Source of the DNA: Chamaelirium japonicum
Taxonomy: Eukaryota > Streptophyta > Magnoliopsida > Liliales > Melanthiaceae
NCBI GenBank assembly: GCA_947650365.1
Contig: CANTAL010000143.1
Location: 744,001-808,000 of the forward strand
Direction of reading: 5' to 3'
Length of the DNA stretch: 64,000 bases
The translations under genes and the position numbers were made by a program. The notes beneath the pieces were generated by a model that was not told where the DNA came from, did not search any database, and saw nothing but the letters and a program-made list of their open reading frames with translations. Within the stretch, counting starts at the first letter, position 1, and each line of letters starts with the position of its first letter. This document shows, one piece after another, positions 39,946 through 53,215 of the stretch.

Positions 39946-40724
39946 GGATCGTACGAATGAATTAGAATGGATACATTCGTGCGAATGAATTAGAATTGAT
40001 CGTACGAATGAATTAGAATGGATCGTGCGAATGAATTAGAATGGATCGTACGAATGAATTAGAATGGATCGTACGAATGAACTAGCATGGATACATTCGT
40101 GCAAATGAATTAGAATGGATCGTACGAATGAATTAGAATGGATCGTACAAATGAATTAAAATGGATCTTACTAATGAATTAGAATGGATCGTACGAATGA
40201 ATTAGAATGGATACATTCGTGCGAATGAATTAGAATGGATCGGACGAATGAATTAGAATGGATCGTACGAATGAATTAGAATGGATCAAATGAATGAATT
40301 AGAATGGTTACATTCATGCGAATGAATTAGAATGGATCGTACGAATGGATTAGAATGGATCGTACAAATGGATTAGAATGGATACATTCGAGCGAATGAA
40401 TTAGAATGGATCGCACGAATGAAATTAGAATGGATCGTACGAATGAATTAGAATAGATCGTACGAATGAATTAGAATGGATCGTACGAATGAATTAGAAT
40501 GGATCGTACGAATAAATTAGAATAGATACATTCGTCCGAATGAATTAGAATGGATCATACAAATGAGTAAGAATGGATCGTACGAATGAAATAGAATAGA
40601 CTATACGAATGAATTAGAATGGATCCTACGAAAGAATTAGAATGGATCGTGTGAAAGAATTAGAATGGATTGTATGAATGAATTAGAATGGATCGTGCGA
40701 ATGAATTCGAATGGATCGTACGAA
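39946..40724 (+). repeat. F-orientation satellite block
   Basis: About 500 bp longer than its counterpart 46724-46998. Carries the ATGGTTACATTCATGC marker unit near 40304. Confidence 0.92.
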
Positions 40725-41037
40725 TTCATTCTAATTCATTCATACAATCCATTCTAATTCTTTCACACGATCCATTCTAATTCATTCGTACGATCCATTC
40801 TAATTCCTTCGTACGATCCATTCTAATTCATTCGTACGAACTATTCTAATTCATTCGTACGATCCATTCTAATTCATTCGTACGATCCATTCTAATTCCT
40901 TCGTACGATCCATTCTAATTCTTTCGTATGATCCATTCTAATTCATTCGTGCAATCCATTCTATTTCATTCGTACGATCCATTCTTACTCATTCGTACGA
41001 TCCATTCTAATTCATTCACACGAATGTATCCATTCGT
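40725..41037 (-). repeat. R-orientation satellite block
   Basis: Ends at GTATCCATTCGTACGAATG; counterpart 46999-47177. Confidence 0.9.
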
Positions 41038-41463
41038 ACGAATGAATTAGAATAGATCGTACGAATGAATTAGAATGGATCGTACGAAGGAATTAGAATG
41101 GATCGTACGAATGAATTAGAATGGATCGTACGAATGAATTAGAATAGATCGTACGAATGAATTAGAATGGATCGTACGAATGAATTAGAATGGATCGTAC
41201 GAATGAATTAGAATGGATATATTCGTGCAAATGAATTAGAATGGATCGTATGAATGTATTAGAATGGATCGTATGAGTGAATTAGAATGGATCGTACGAA
41301 TGAATTAGAATGGATTGTATGAATGAATTAGAATGGATCGTACGAATGAATTAGAATGGATCATACTAATTAATTAGAATGGATCATACGAATGAATTAG
41401 AATGGATCGTACGAATGAATTAGAATGGATCGTACGAATGAATTAGAATGGATACATTCGTGC
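41038..41463 (+). repeat. F-orientation satellite block
   Basis: Counterpart of 47178-47624. Ends at ATTCGTGCGATCC. Confidence 0.92.
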
Positions 41464-41754
41464 GATCCATTCTAATTCATTCGCACAATCCATTCTATTT
41501 CATTCGTACGATCCATTCTTACTCATTGGTACGATCCATTCTAATTCATTCGCACGAATGTATATATTCTAATTCATTCGTACGAATCCATTCTAATTCA
41601 TTCGTACAATCTATTCTATTTCATTCGTAAGATCTATTCTAATTCATTCGTACGATCCATTCTAATTCATTCGTACGATCCATTCTAATTCATTCGCACA
41701 ATCCATTCTATTTCATTCGTACGATCCATTCTTACTCATTCGTATGATCCATTA
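41464..41754 (-). repeat. R-orientation satellite block
   Basis: First half matches the start of 47625-48435. Ends at the CCATTATGGATAC junction. Confidence 0.9.
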
Positions 41755-42832
41755 TGGATACATTCGTGCGAATGAATTAGAATGGATCATACGAATGAGT
41801 AAGAATGGATCGTACGAATGAAATAGAATGGATTGTGCGAATGAATTAGAATGGAAAGTACGAATGAATTAGAATGGATCGTGTGAAAGAATTAGAATGG
41901 ATTGTATGAATGAATTAGAATAGATCGTATGAATGAATTAGAATGGATCGTACGAATGAATTAGAATGGATCGTACGAATGAATTAGAATGGATACATTC
42001 GTGCGAATGAATTAGAATGGATACATTCGTGCGAAAGAATTAGAATAGATCGTATGAATGAATTAGAATGGATCCAATGAATAAATTAGAATGGATCATG
42101 CGAATGAATTAGAATGGATCGTACAAATGAATTAGAATGGATCGTGCTAATGAATTAGAATTGATCGAACGAATGAATTAGAATGGATACATTCGTGTGA
42201 ATGAATTAGAATGGATCGGACGAATGAATTAGAATGGATCGTACGAATGAGTAAGAATGGATCGTACGAATGAAATAGAATAGATCGTACGAATGAATTA
42301 GAATGGATCGTACGAAGGAATTAGAATGGATCGTACGAATGAATTAGAATGGATATATTCGTGCAAATGAATTAGAATGGATCGTATGAATGTATTAGAA
42401 TGGATCGTATGAGTGAATTAGAATGGATCGTACGAATGAATTAGAATGGATCATATGAATGAATTAGAATGGATACATTCGTGTGAATGAATTAGAATGG
42501 ATCGTATGAATGAATTAGAATAGATTTTGTGAATGAATTAGAACTGATCGTACGAATGAATTAGAATGGATACATTCGTGCGAATGAATTAGAATGGATT
42601 GTATGAATGAATTAGAATGGATCCTATGAATGAATTAGAATGGATCGTGCGAATGAATTAGAATGGATCGTACGAATGAATTAGAATGGATCGTGCTAAT
42701 GAATTAGAATTGATCGAACGAATAAATTAGCATGGATCGTGCTAATGAATTAGAATGGAACGTACGAATGAATTAGAATGGATCATGTGAAAGAATTAGA
42801 ATGGATTGTATGAATTAATTAGAATGAATTCG
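41755..42832 (+). repeat. F-orientation satellite block
   Basis: Starts like 28331, 35471, 39007, 45771 and 60330. Ends at GAATTCGTACGATCC. Confidence 0.92.
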
Positions 42833-43357
42833 TACGATCCATTCGAATTCATTCGCACGATCCATTCTAATTCATTCATACGATCCATTCTAATTCATTC
42901 ATAGAATCCATTCTAATTCTTTCACTCGATCCATTTTAATTCATTCATAGGATCCATTCTAATTCATTCGTACATTCTATTCTATTTCATTCGTACGATC
43001 CATTTTTACTCATTCGTATGATCCATTCTAATTCATTCGGATGAATGTATCAATTCTAATTTATTCGTACGATCCATTGTAATTCATTCGTACGATCCAT
43101 TCTAATTCATTCGTCCGATCCATTCTAATTCATTCGCACGAATGTATGCATTCTAATTCATTCGTACGATCCATTCTAATTCATTCGTACGATCCATTCT
43201 AATTCATTCGTATGATCCATTCTAATTCATTCGTACGATCCATTCAAATTCATTCATACGATCCATTCTAATTCATTCGCACGAATGTATCCATTCTAGT
43301 TCATTCCTACGATCCATTCTAATTCATTCGTACGATCCATTCTAATTCATTCGCACA
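42833..43357 (-). repeat. R-orientation satellite block
   Basis: Reversed block ending in CGCACAATGGATAC. Confidence 0.9.
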
Positions 43358-44976
43358 ATGGATACAATCGTGCGAAAGAATTAGAATAGATCGTATGAAT
43401 GAATTAGAATGGATCCTATGAATGAATTAGAATGAATCGTGCGAATGAATTAGAATGGATCGTATGAATGAATTAGAATGGATCGTGCTAATGAATTAGA
43501 ATTGATCGAACGAATGAATTAGCATGGATCGTGCTAATGAATTAGAATGGAACGTACGAATGAATTAGAATGGATCGTGTGAAAGAATTAGAATGGATTG
43601 TTTGAATGATCGTACGAATGAATTAGAATGGATCGTACGGAATGGATTAGAATGGATTGTATGAATGAATTAGAATGGATACATTCGTGCGAATGAATTA
43701 GAATGGATGATACGAATGAGTAAGAATGGATCGTACGAATGAAATAGAATGGATTGTACGAATGAATTAGAATTGATCGTACAAATGAATTAGAATGGAT
43801 CGTACGAATGAATTAGAATGGATCATACGAATGAGTAAGAATGGATCGTACAAATGAAATAGAATGGATTGTACGAATGAATTAGAATGGATCGTACGAA
43901 TGAATTAGAATGGATCATGTGAAAGAATTAGAATGCATTGTATGAATGAATTAGAATGGATTGTATGAATGAATTAGAATGGATCGTGCGAATGAATTCG
44001 AATGGATCGCATGATCCATTCGAATAGAATGGATCGTATGAATGAATTAGAATGAATCGGGCGAATGAATTAGAATGGATTGTAGGAATGAATTAGAATG
44101 GATCGTATGAATGAATTAGAATGGATCGTATGAATGAATTAGAATGGATCATGCGAATGAATTAGAATGGATCGTACGAATGAATTAGAATGGATCGTAC
44201 GAATGAATTAGAATGGATCATACGAATGAATTAGAATGTATCATACGAATGAGTAAGAATGGATCGTACTAATGAAATAGAATGGATTGTACGAATGAAT
44301 TAGAATGGATACATTCGTGCGAATGAATTAGAATGGATCGTACGAATGAATTAGAATGGATCGTACGAATGAATTAGAATGGATCGTACGAATGAATTAG
44401 AATGCATTGTACGAAAGAATTAGAATGGTTATATTCGTGCGAATGAATTAGAATGGATCGTACGAATGATTTAGACTGGATCGTACGAATGAATTTGAAT
44501 GGATACATTTGTGCGAATGAATCTAAATGGATTGTATGAATGACTTACAATGGATCATATAAATGAATTAGAATGGATCGTACGAATGAATTAGAATAGC
44601 TCATACGAATGAATTAGAAAGAATCGTATGAATGAATTAGAATGGTTACATTCGTGCAAATGAATTAGAATAGATCGTACGAATGAATTAGAATGGATCG
44701 TACGAATAAATTAGAATGGATCGTGGGAATGGATTAGAATAGATCGTACGAATGAATTAGAATGGATCCACCGAATGAGTTAGAATGGATCATACGAATG
44801 AATTAGAATTGATTGTACGAATGAATTAGAATGGATTGTGCGAATGAATTAGAATTGATCGTATGAATGAATAAGAATGGATCGTACGAATGAATTAGAA
44901 TGGATCGTGCGAATGAATTAGCATGAATCGTACGAATGTATTCCATGGATCGTACGAATGAATTAGAATGAATCGT
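43358..44976 (+). repeat. F-orientation satellite block with dyad
   Basis: From about 43608 it copies 36857-38188. At 43603-43615 two units are joined out of register (GTTTGAATGATCGTACG). The dyad is intact at 43996-44025. Confidence 0.92.
43996..44025. repeat. Hairpin dyad, 13-bp stem, GCAT loop
   Basis: Same perfect stem and loop, in the 43608 block. Confidence 0.88.
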
Positions 44977-45770
44977 ACGATCCATTTTGATTCATTCGTA
45001 TGATCCATTCTAATTCATTCGCACGAATGTATCCATTCTAGTTCATTCGTACGATCCATTCTAGTTCATTCGTACGATCCATTCTAATTCATTCGTACGA
45101 TCCATTCTAATTCATTCGTATGATCCATTCTAATTAATTCGTATGATCCATTCTAATTCATTCGTATGATCCATTCTAATTCATTCATACAATCCATTCT
45201 AATTCATTCGCACGAATGTATCCATTTTAATTAATTCATACGATCCATTCTAATTCATTCGTATGATCCATTCTTATTCGTTCGCATGATCCAGTCTAAT
45301 GGATTCGCACGATCTATTCTAATTCATTCGCACAAATGTATCCATTCTAATTCATTCCTACGATCCATTCTAATTCATTAATATGATCCATTCTAATTCA
45401 TTCGCACGATCCATTCTAATTCATTCGTACGATCCATTCTAATTCATTCATACGATCCATTCTAATTCATTCGCACGATCCATTCTAATTAATTCGTACA
45501 ATCTATTCTATTTCATTCGTACGATCCATTCTTACTCATTCGTATGATCCATTCTAATTCATTCGGACGAATGTATCCATTCTAATTTATTCGTACGATC
45601 CATTCTAATTCATTCGTACGATCCATTCTAATTTATTCGTCCGATCCATTCTAATTCATTCGCACGAATGTATCCATTCTAATTCATTCGTACGGTCCAT
45701 TCTAATTCATTCGCACAATCCATTCTATTTCATTCGTACGATCCATTCTTACTCATTCGTTTGATCCATT
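44977..45770 (-). repeat. R-orientation satellite block
   Basis: Copy of 38189-39006, ending in the same CCATTATGGATAC junction. Confidence 0.92.
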
Positions 45771-46096
45771 ATGGATACATTCGTGCGAATGAATTAGAAT
45801 GGATCATACGAATGAGTAAGAATGGATCGTACGAATGAAATAGAATGGATTGTGCGAATGAATTAGAATGGATCGTACGAATGAATTAGAATGGATCGTG
45901 TGAAAGAATTAGAATGGATTGTATGAATGAATTAGAATAGATCGTATGAATGAATTAGAATGGATCGTACGAATGAATTAGAATGGATTGTACGAATGAA
46001 CTAGAATGGATATATTTGTGCGAATGAATTAGAATGGATCGTACGAATGAATTAGAATGGATCTTACGAATAAATTAGAATGGATCGTACAAATGC
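45771..46096 (+). repeat. F-orientation satellite block
   Basis: Copy of 39007-39352, shorter by about 20 bp. Confidence 0.92.
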
Positions 46097-46723
46097 ACGA
46101 TCCATGCTAATTCATTCATTCGATCAATTCTAATTCATTAGCACGATCCATTCTAATTCATTCGTACGATCCATTCTAATTCATTCGCACGATCCATTCT
46201 AATTCATTCGTACGATCCATTCTAATTCATTCGCACGATCCATTCTAATTCATTCGTACGATCCATTCTAATTCTTTCACACGATCCATTCTAATTCATT
46301 CGTACGATCCATTCTAATTCATTCGTACGATCTATTCTAATTAATTCGTACGATCCATTCTAATTTCATTCGTACGATCCATTCTAATTCATTCGCTCGA
46401 ATGTATCCATTCTAATCCATTCGTACGATCCATTCTAATTCATTCGCATGAATGTAACCATTCTAATTCATTCATTTGATCCATTCTAATTCATTCGTAC
46501 GATCCATTCTAATTCATTCGTCCGATCCATTCTAATTCATTCGCACGAATGTATCCATTCGTAAGATCCATTCTAATTCATTCGTACGATCCATTCTAAT
46601 TCATTCGTACGATCCATTCTAATTCATTAATATGATCCATTCTAATTCATTCGTACGATCCATTCTAATTCATATGCACAAAGGTATCCATTCTAATTCA
46701 TTCGTACGATCCATTCTAATTCA
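46097..46723 (-). repeat. R-orientation satellite block
   Basis: Copy of 39353-39945 with about 34 extra bp. Ends at TTCAGGATCGTACG. Confidence 0.92.
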
Positions 46724-46998
46724 GGATCGTACGAATGAATTAGAATGGATACATTCGTGCGAATGAATTAGAATTGATCGTACGAATGAATTAGAATGGA
46801 TCGTGCGAATGAATTAGAATGGATCGTACGAATGAATTAGAATGGATCGTACGAATGAACTAGAATGGATACATTCATGCGAATGAATTAGAATGGATCG
46901 TACGAATGAATTAGAATGGATCGTACGAATGAATTAGAATGGATCTTACGAATGAATTAGAATGGATCGTACGAATGAATTTGAATGGATACATTTGT
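46724..46998 (+). repeat. F-orientation satellite block
   Basis: Shortened counterpart of 39946-40724. Confidence 0.9.
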
Positions 46999-47177
46999 AC
47001 GATCCATTCTAATTCATTCGTACGATCCATTCTAATTCCTTCGTACGATCCATTCTAATTCATTCGTACGATCCATTCTAATTCATTCGTGCAATCCATT
47101 CTATTTCATTCGTACGATCCATTCTTACTCATTCGTACGATCCATTCTAATTCATTCACACGAATGTATCCATTCGT
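46999..47177 (-). repeat. Short R-orientation satellite block
   Basis: Shortened counterpart of 40725-41037. Confidence 0.9.
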
Positions 47178-47624
47178 ACGGATGAATTAGAATAGATTGT
47201 ACGAATGAATTAGAATGGATCGTACGAATGAATTAGAATGGATCGTACGAAGGAATTAGAAAGGATCGTATGAATGAATTAGAATGGATTGTACGAATGA
47301 ATTAGAATAGATCGTACGAATGAATTAGAATGGATCGTACGAAGGAATTAGAATGGATCATATGAATGAATTAGAATGGATATATTCATGCAAATGAATT
47401 AGAATGGATCGTATGAATGTATTAGAATGGATCGTATAAGTGAATTAGAATGGATATACGAATGAATTAGAATGGATTGTATGAATGAATTAGAATGGAT
47501 CGTACGAATGAATTAGAATGGATCATACGAATTAATTAGAATGGATCATACGAATGAATTAGAATGGATCGTACGAATGAATTAGAATGGATCGTACGAA
47601 TGAATTAGAATGGATACATTCGTG
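47178..47624 (+). repeat. F-orientation satellite block
   Basis: Counterpart of 41038-41463. Confidence 0.92.
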
Positions 47625-48435
47625 CGATCCATTCTAATTCATTCGCACAATCCATTCTATTTCATTCGTACGATCCATTCTTACTCATTGGTACGATCCA
47701 TTCTAATTCATTCTCACGAATGTATCCATTCTAATTCATTCGTACGAATCCATTCTAATTCATTCATACGATCTATTCTAATTCATTCATACAATCCATT
47801 CTAATTCTTTCACACGATCCATTCTAATTCATTCGTACGATCCATTCTAATTCATTCACACAATCCATTCTATTTCATTCGTACGATCAATTCTTACTCA
47901 TTGGTACGATCCATTCTAATTCATTCGCACGAATGTATCCATTCTAATTCATTCGTACGAATCCATTCTAATTCATTCGTACAATCTATTCTATTTCATT
48001 CGTACGATCCATTCTTACTCATTCGTATGATCCATTCTAATTCATTCGGACGAATGTATCCATTCTAATTTATTCGTACGATCCATTCTAATTCATTCGC
48101 ACGATCCATTCTAATTCATTCGTACGATCAATTCTAATTCATTCGCACGAATGTATCCATTCTAATTCATTCGTACGATCCATTCTAAGTCATTCATAGG
48201 ATCCATTCTAATTCATTCATACAATCCATTCTAATTCATTCGCACGAATATATCCATTCTAATTCATTCGTACGATCAGTTCTAATTCATTCACAAAATC
48301 TATTCTAATTCATTCATACGATCCATTCTAATTCATTCACACGAATGTATCCATTCTAATTCATTCATACGATTCATTCTAATTCATTCGTACGATCCAT
48401 TCTAATTCACTCATACGATCCATTCTAATACATTA
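47625..48435 (-). repeat. R-orientation satellite block
   Basis: Matches 41464 onward for about 140 bp, then differs. Ends abruptly at TTAATACAATTAGAATGG. Confidence 0.9.
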
Positions 48436-48478
48436 ATACAATTAGAATGGATCGTATGAATGAATTAGAATAGATCGT
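48436..48478 (+). repeat. Tiny F-orientation island
   Basis: Fewer than two F units inside a long R region. It ends in ATCGTGCACGAATG, the spacer junction of the palindrome at 56621-56929, so it looks like a cut-down left arm. Confidence 0.88.
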
Positions 48479-50287
48479 GCACGAATGTATCCATTCTAAT
48501 TCATTCGTACGATCCATTCTAATTCATTAATATGATCCATTCTAATTCATTCGTATGATCCATTCTAATTCATATGCACAAAGGTATCCATTCTAATCCA
48601 TTCGTAGGATCCATTCTAATCCATTCGTACGATCCATTCTAATTCATTCGTACGATCCATTCTAATTCATTCGCTCGAATGTATCCATTCTAATCCATTC
48701 GTATGATCCATTCTAATTCATTCGCTCGAATGTATCCATTCTAATCCATTCGTACGATCCATTCTAATCTATTCGTACGATCCATTCTAATTCATTCGCA
48801 TGAATGTAACCATTCTAATTCATTCATTTGATCCATTCTAATTCATTCGTACGATCCATTCTAATTCATTCGTCCGATCCATTCTAATTTATTCGCATGA
48901 ATGTATCCATTCTAATTCATTCGTACGATCCATTCTAATTCATTAATATGATCCATTCTAATTCATTCGTACGATCCATTCTAATTCATTCGTACGATCC
49001 ATTCTATTTCATTCGAACGATCCATTCTAATCCATTCGTACGATCCATTCTAATTCATTAATATGATCCATTCTAATTCATTCGTACGATCCATTGTAAT
49101 TCATATGCACAAAGGTATCCATTCTAATCCATTCGTAGGATCCATTCTAATCCATTCGTACAATCTATTCTATTTTATTCGTACGATCCATTCTTACTCA
49201 TTCGTATGATCCATTCTAATTCATTCGGACGAATGTATCCATTCTAATTTATTCGTACGATCCATTCTAATTCATTCGTACGATCCATTCTAATTCATTC
49301 GCTCGAATGTATCCACTCTAATCCATTCGTACGATCCATTTAATCCATTCGTACGATCCATTCTAATTCTTTCGCATGAATGTAACCATTCTAATTCATT
49401 CATTTGATCCTATCTAATTCATTCGTACGATCCATTCTAATTCATTAGCACGATCCAGGCTAATTCATTCGTTCGATCAATTCTAATTCATTAGCACGAT
49501 CCATTCTAATTCATTCGTACGATCCATTCTAATTCATTCGCACGATCCATTCTAATTCATTCATAGGATCCATTCTAATTCATTCATACGATCTATTCTA
49601 ATTCTTTCGCACGAATGTATCCATTCTAATTCATTCGCACGAATGTATCCATTCTAATTCATTCGTATGATCCATTCTAATTCATTCGCACGATCCATTC
49701 TAATTCATTCGTACGATCAATTCTAATTCATTCGCACGAATGTATCCATTCTAATTCATTCGAACGATCCATCCTAATTCATTCATAGGATCCATTCTAA
49801 TTCATTCATACAATCCATTCTAATTCATTCGCACGAATGTATCCATTCTAATTCATTCGTACGATCAGTTCTAATTCATTCAAAAAATGTATTCTAATTC
49901 ATTCATACGATCCATTCTAATTCATTCACACGAATGTATCCATTCTAATTCATTCATACGATCCATTCTAATTTATTCGTACGATCCATTCTAATTCACT
50001 CATACGATCCATTCTAATACATTCATACGATCCATTCTAATTCATTTGCACGAATATATCTATTCTAATTCATTCGTACGATCCATTCTAATTCCTTCGT
50101 ACGATCCATTCTAATTCATTCGAACGATCTATTCTAATTCATTCGTACGATCCATTCTAATTCATTCGTACGATCCATTCTAATTCATTCGTACGATCCA
50201 TTCTAATTCCTTCGTACGATCCATTCTAATTCATTCGTACGATCCATTCTAATTCATTCGTACGATCTATTCTAATTCATTCGTACG
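48479..50287 (-). repeat. R-orientation satellite block
   Basis: Starts with the same sequence as 56786 onward and carries the full R-form marker string at 48571-48834. Confidence 0.93.
48571..48834 (-). repeat. Marker string of rare units, R form with local duplication
   Basis: Same order, with the GCTCGAATGTATCC part present twice. Confidence 0.8.
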
Positions 50288-50860
50288 AATGGATACATTC
50301 ATGTGAATGAATTAGAATGGATCGTACGAATGAGTAAGAATGGATCGTACGAATGAAATAGAATCGATTGCACGAATGAATTAGAATGGATCGTACGAAT
50401 GAATTAGAATGGATTGTGTGAAAGAATTAGAATGGATTGTATGAATGAATTAGAATGGATCGTACGAATGAATTTGAATGGATCGTACTAATGAATTAGA
50501 ATAGATCGTACGAATGAATTAGAATGGATCGTACAAAGGAATTAGAATGGATCGTTCGAATGAATTAGAATGGATATATTCGTGCAAATGAATTAGAATG
50601 GATCGTATGAATGTATTAGAATGGATCGTATGAGTGAATTAGAATGGATCGTACGAATGAATTAGAATGGATCGTATGAATGAATTAGAATGGATACAAT
50701 CGTGTGAATGAATTAGAATGGATCGTATGAATGAATTAGAATAGATTTTGTGAATGAATTAGAACTGATCGTACGAATGAATTAGAATGGATACATTCGT
50801 GCGAATGAATAGAATGGATTGTATGAATAAATTAGAATGGATCGTACGAATGAACTAGAA
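50288..50860 (+). repeat. F-orientation satellite block
   Basis: Starts at CGTACGAATGGATAC and ends at CTAGAATTCATTCG. Confidence 0.92.
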
Positions 50861-51669
50861 TTCATTCGTAAGATCCATTCTAATTCATTCGTAAGATCCA
50901 TTCTAATTCATTCGTACGATCCATTCTAATTCATTCGTACGATCCATTCTAATTCATTCGTACGATCCATTCTAATTCATTCGCACGAATGTATCCATTC
51001 TAATTCATTCGTATAATCCATTCTATTTCATTCGTACGATCCATTCTTACTCATTCGTATGATGTATTCTAATTCATTCGTACGATCCATTCTAATTCAT
51101 TCGTACGATCCATTCTAATTCATTCGCACGATCCATTCTAATTCATTTATACGATCCATTCTAATTCATTCATACGATCCATTCTAATTCATTCCTACAA
51201 TCCATTCTAATTCATTCGCCCGATCCATTCTAATTCATTCATACGATCCATTCTATTCGAATGGATCATGCGATCCATTCGAATTCATTCGCACGATCCA
51301 TTCTAATTCATTCATACGATCCATTCTAATTCATTCATACAATGCATTCTAATTCTTTCACACGATCTATTCTAATTCATTGTACGATCCATTCTAATTC
51401 ATTCGTACAATCCATTCTATTTCATTTGTACGATCCATTCTTACTCATTCGTATGATCCATTCTAATTCATTCGTACGATCCATTCTAATTAATTTGTAC
51501 GATCCATTCTAATTCATTCGTACAATCCATTCTATTTCATTCGTACGATCCATTCTTACTCATTCGTATGATCCATTCTAATTCATTCGCACAAATGTAT
51601 CCATTCTAATTCATTCATACAATCCATTCTAATTCATTCTGTACGATCCATTCTAATTCATTCGTACGA
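50861..51669 (-). repeat. R-orientation block with dyad
   Basis: Copies about 53.8-54.6 kb. Carries a dyad at 51255-51284 and ends in the GATC palindrome. Confidence 0.92.
51255..51284. repeat. Hairpin dyad, inverted context (ATGC loop)
   Basis: The same dyad read from the other strand, inside R units. Confidence 0.88.
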
Positions 51670-53215
51670 TCGTACGAATGAATTAGAATGGATCGTACGA
51701 ATGAATTAGAATAGATTGTGCGAATGAAGTAGAATGGATCGTACGAATGAATTAGAATGGATCGTACGAATGAATTAGAATGGATCCTACGAATAAATTA
51801 GAATGGATCGTGTGAAAGAATTAGAATGGATCGTACAAATGAATTAGAATGGTTCGTATGAATGAATTAGAATGGATCATACGAATGAGTAAGAATGGAT
51901 CGTACAAATGAAATAGAATGGATTGTACGAATGAATTAGAATGGATCATACGAATGAATTAGAATGGATCGTGTGAAAGAATTAGAATGCATTGTATGAA
52001 TGAATTAGAATGGATCGAATGAATGAATTAGAATGGATCGTGCGAATGAATTCGAATGGATCGCATGATCCATTCAAATAGAATGGATCGTATGAATGAA
52101 TTAGAATGGATCAGGCGAAGGAATTAGAATGGATCGTAGGAAGGAATTAGAATGGATCGTATGAATGAATTAGAATGGACCGTATGAATGAATTAGAATG
52201 GATCGTGCGAATGAATTAGAATGGATCGTACGAATGAATTAGAATGGATCATACGAATGAATTAGAATGGATTATACGAATGAGTAAGAATGGATCGTAC
52301 GAATGAAATAGAATGGTTTGTACAAATGAATTAGAATGGATACATTCGTGCGAATGAATTAGAATAGATCGTACGAATGAATTAGAATGGATCGTACGAA
52401 TGAATTAGAATCGATCGTACGAATGAATTAGAATGGATCTTACGAATGAATTAGAATGGATCGTACGAATGGATTAGAATGGATACATTCGTGCGAATGA
52501 ATTAGAATGGATTGTATGAATGAATTAGAATAGATTGTACGAATGAATTAGAATGGATCGTACGAATGAATTAGAATGGATCGTACGAATGAATTAGAAT
52601 GGATCGTACGAATGAATTAGAATAGATCGTACGAATGAATTAGAATGGATCGTACGAAGGAATTAGAATGGATCGTACGAATGAATTAGACTGGATCGTA
52701 CGAATGAATTTGAATGGATACATTTGTTCGAATGAATCTAAATGGATTGTATGAATGAATTACAATGGATCGTACGAATGAATTAGAATGTATCGTACGA
52801 ATGAATTAGAATGTATCGTACGAATGAATTAGAATAGCTCATACGAATGAATTAGAATGAATCGTATGAATGAATTAGAATGGTTACATTCGTGTGAATG
52901 AATTAGAATAGATCGTACGAATGAATTAGAATGGATCGTACGAATAAATTAGAATGGATCGTGGGAATGAATTAGAATGAATCGTACGAATGAATTAGAA
53001 TGGATCCACCAAATGAGTTAGAATGGATCATACGAATGAATTAGAATGGATTGTACGAATGAATTAGAATGGATTGTGCGAATGAATTAGAATGGATCGT
53101 ATGAATGAATAAGAATGGATCGTACGAATGAATTAGAATGGATCGTGCGAATGAATTAGCATGAATCGTACGAATGTATTAGAATGGATCGTACGAATGA
53201 ATTAGAATAAATCGT
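51670..53215 (+). repeat. F-orientation block with dyad
   Basis: Fourth of the 36857-type blocks, with a dyad at 52050-52079 and the GGATCCACC unit near 52984. Ends at a CGTACG palindrome. Confidence 0.92.
52050..52079. repeat. Hairpin dyad, one stem mismatch
   Basis: Same element with the right stem ATTCAAAT instead of ATTCGAAT, a CpG-type change. Confidence 0.85.

Larger units (their letters stand above)
36857..41600. repeat. Large higher-order unit, copy 1
   Basis: Eight successive blocks F-R-F-R-F-R-F-R correspond one to one with 43608-47765, with all junctions conserved. The offset runs from about 6.75 kb to 6.14 kb because one F block is ~500 bp longer here. Confidence 0.82.
43608..47765. 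repeat. Large higher-order unit, copy 2
   Basis: Second copy of the eight-block series. Partial copies of its first one or two blocks lie at 51670-53215 and 61847-63963. Confidence 0.82.
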
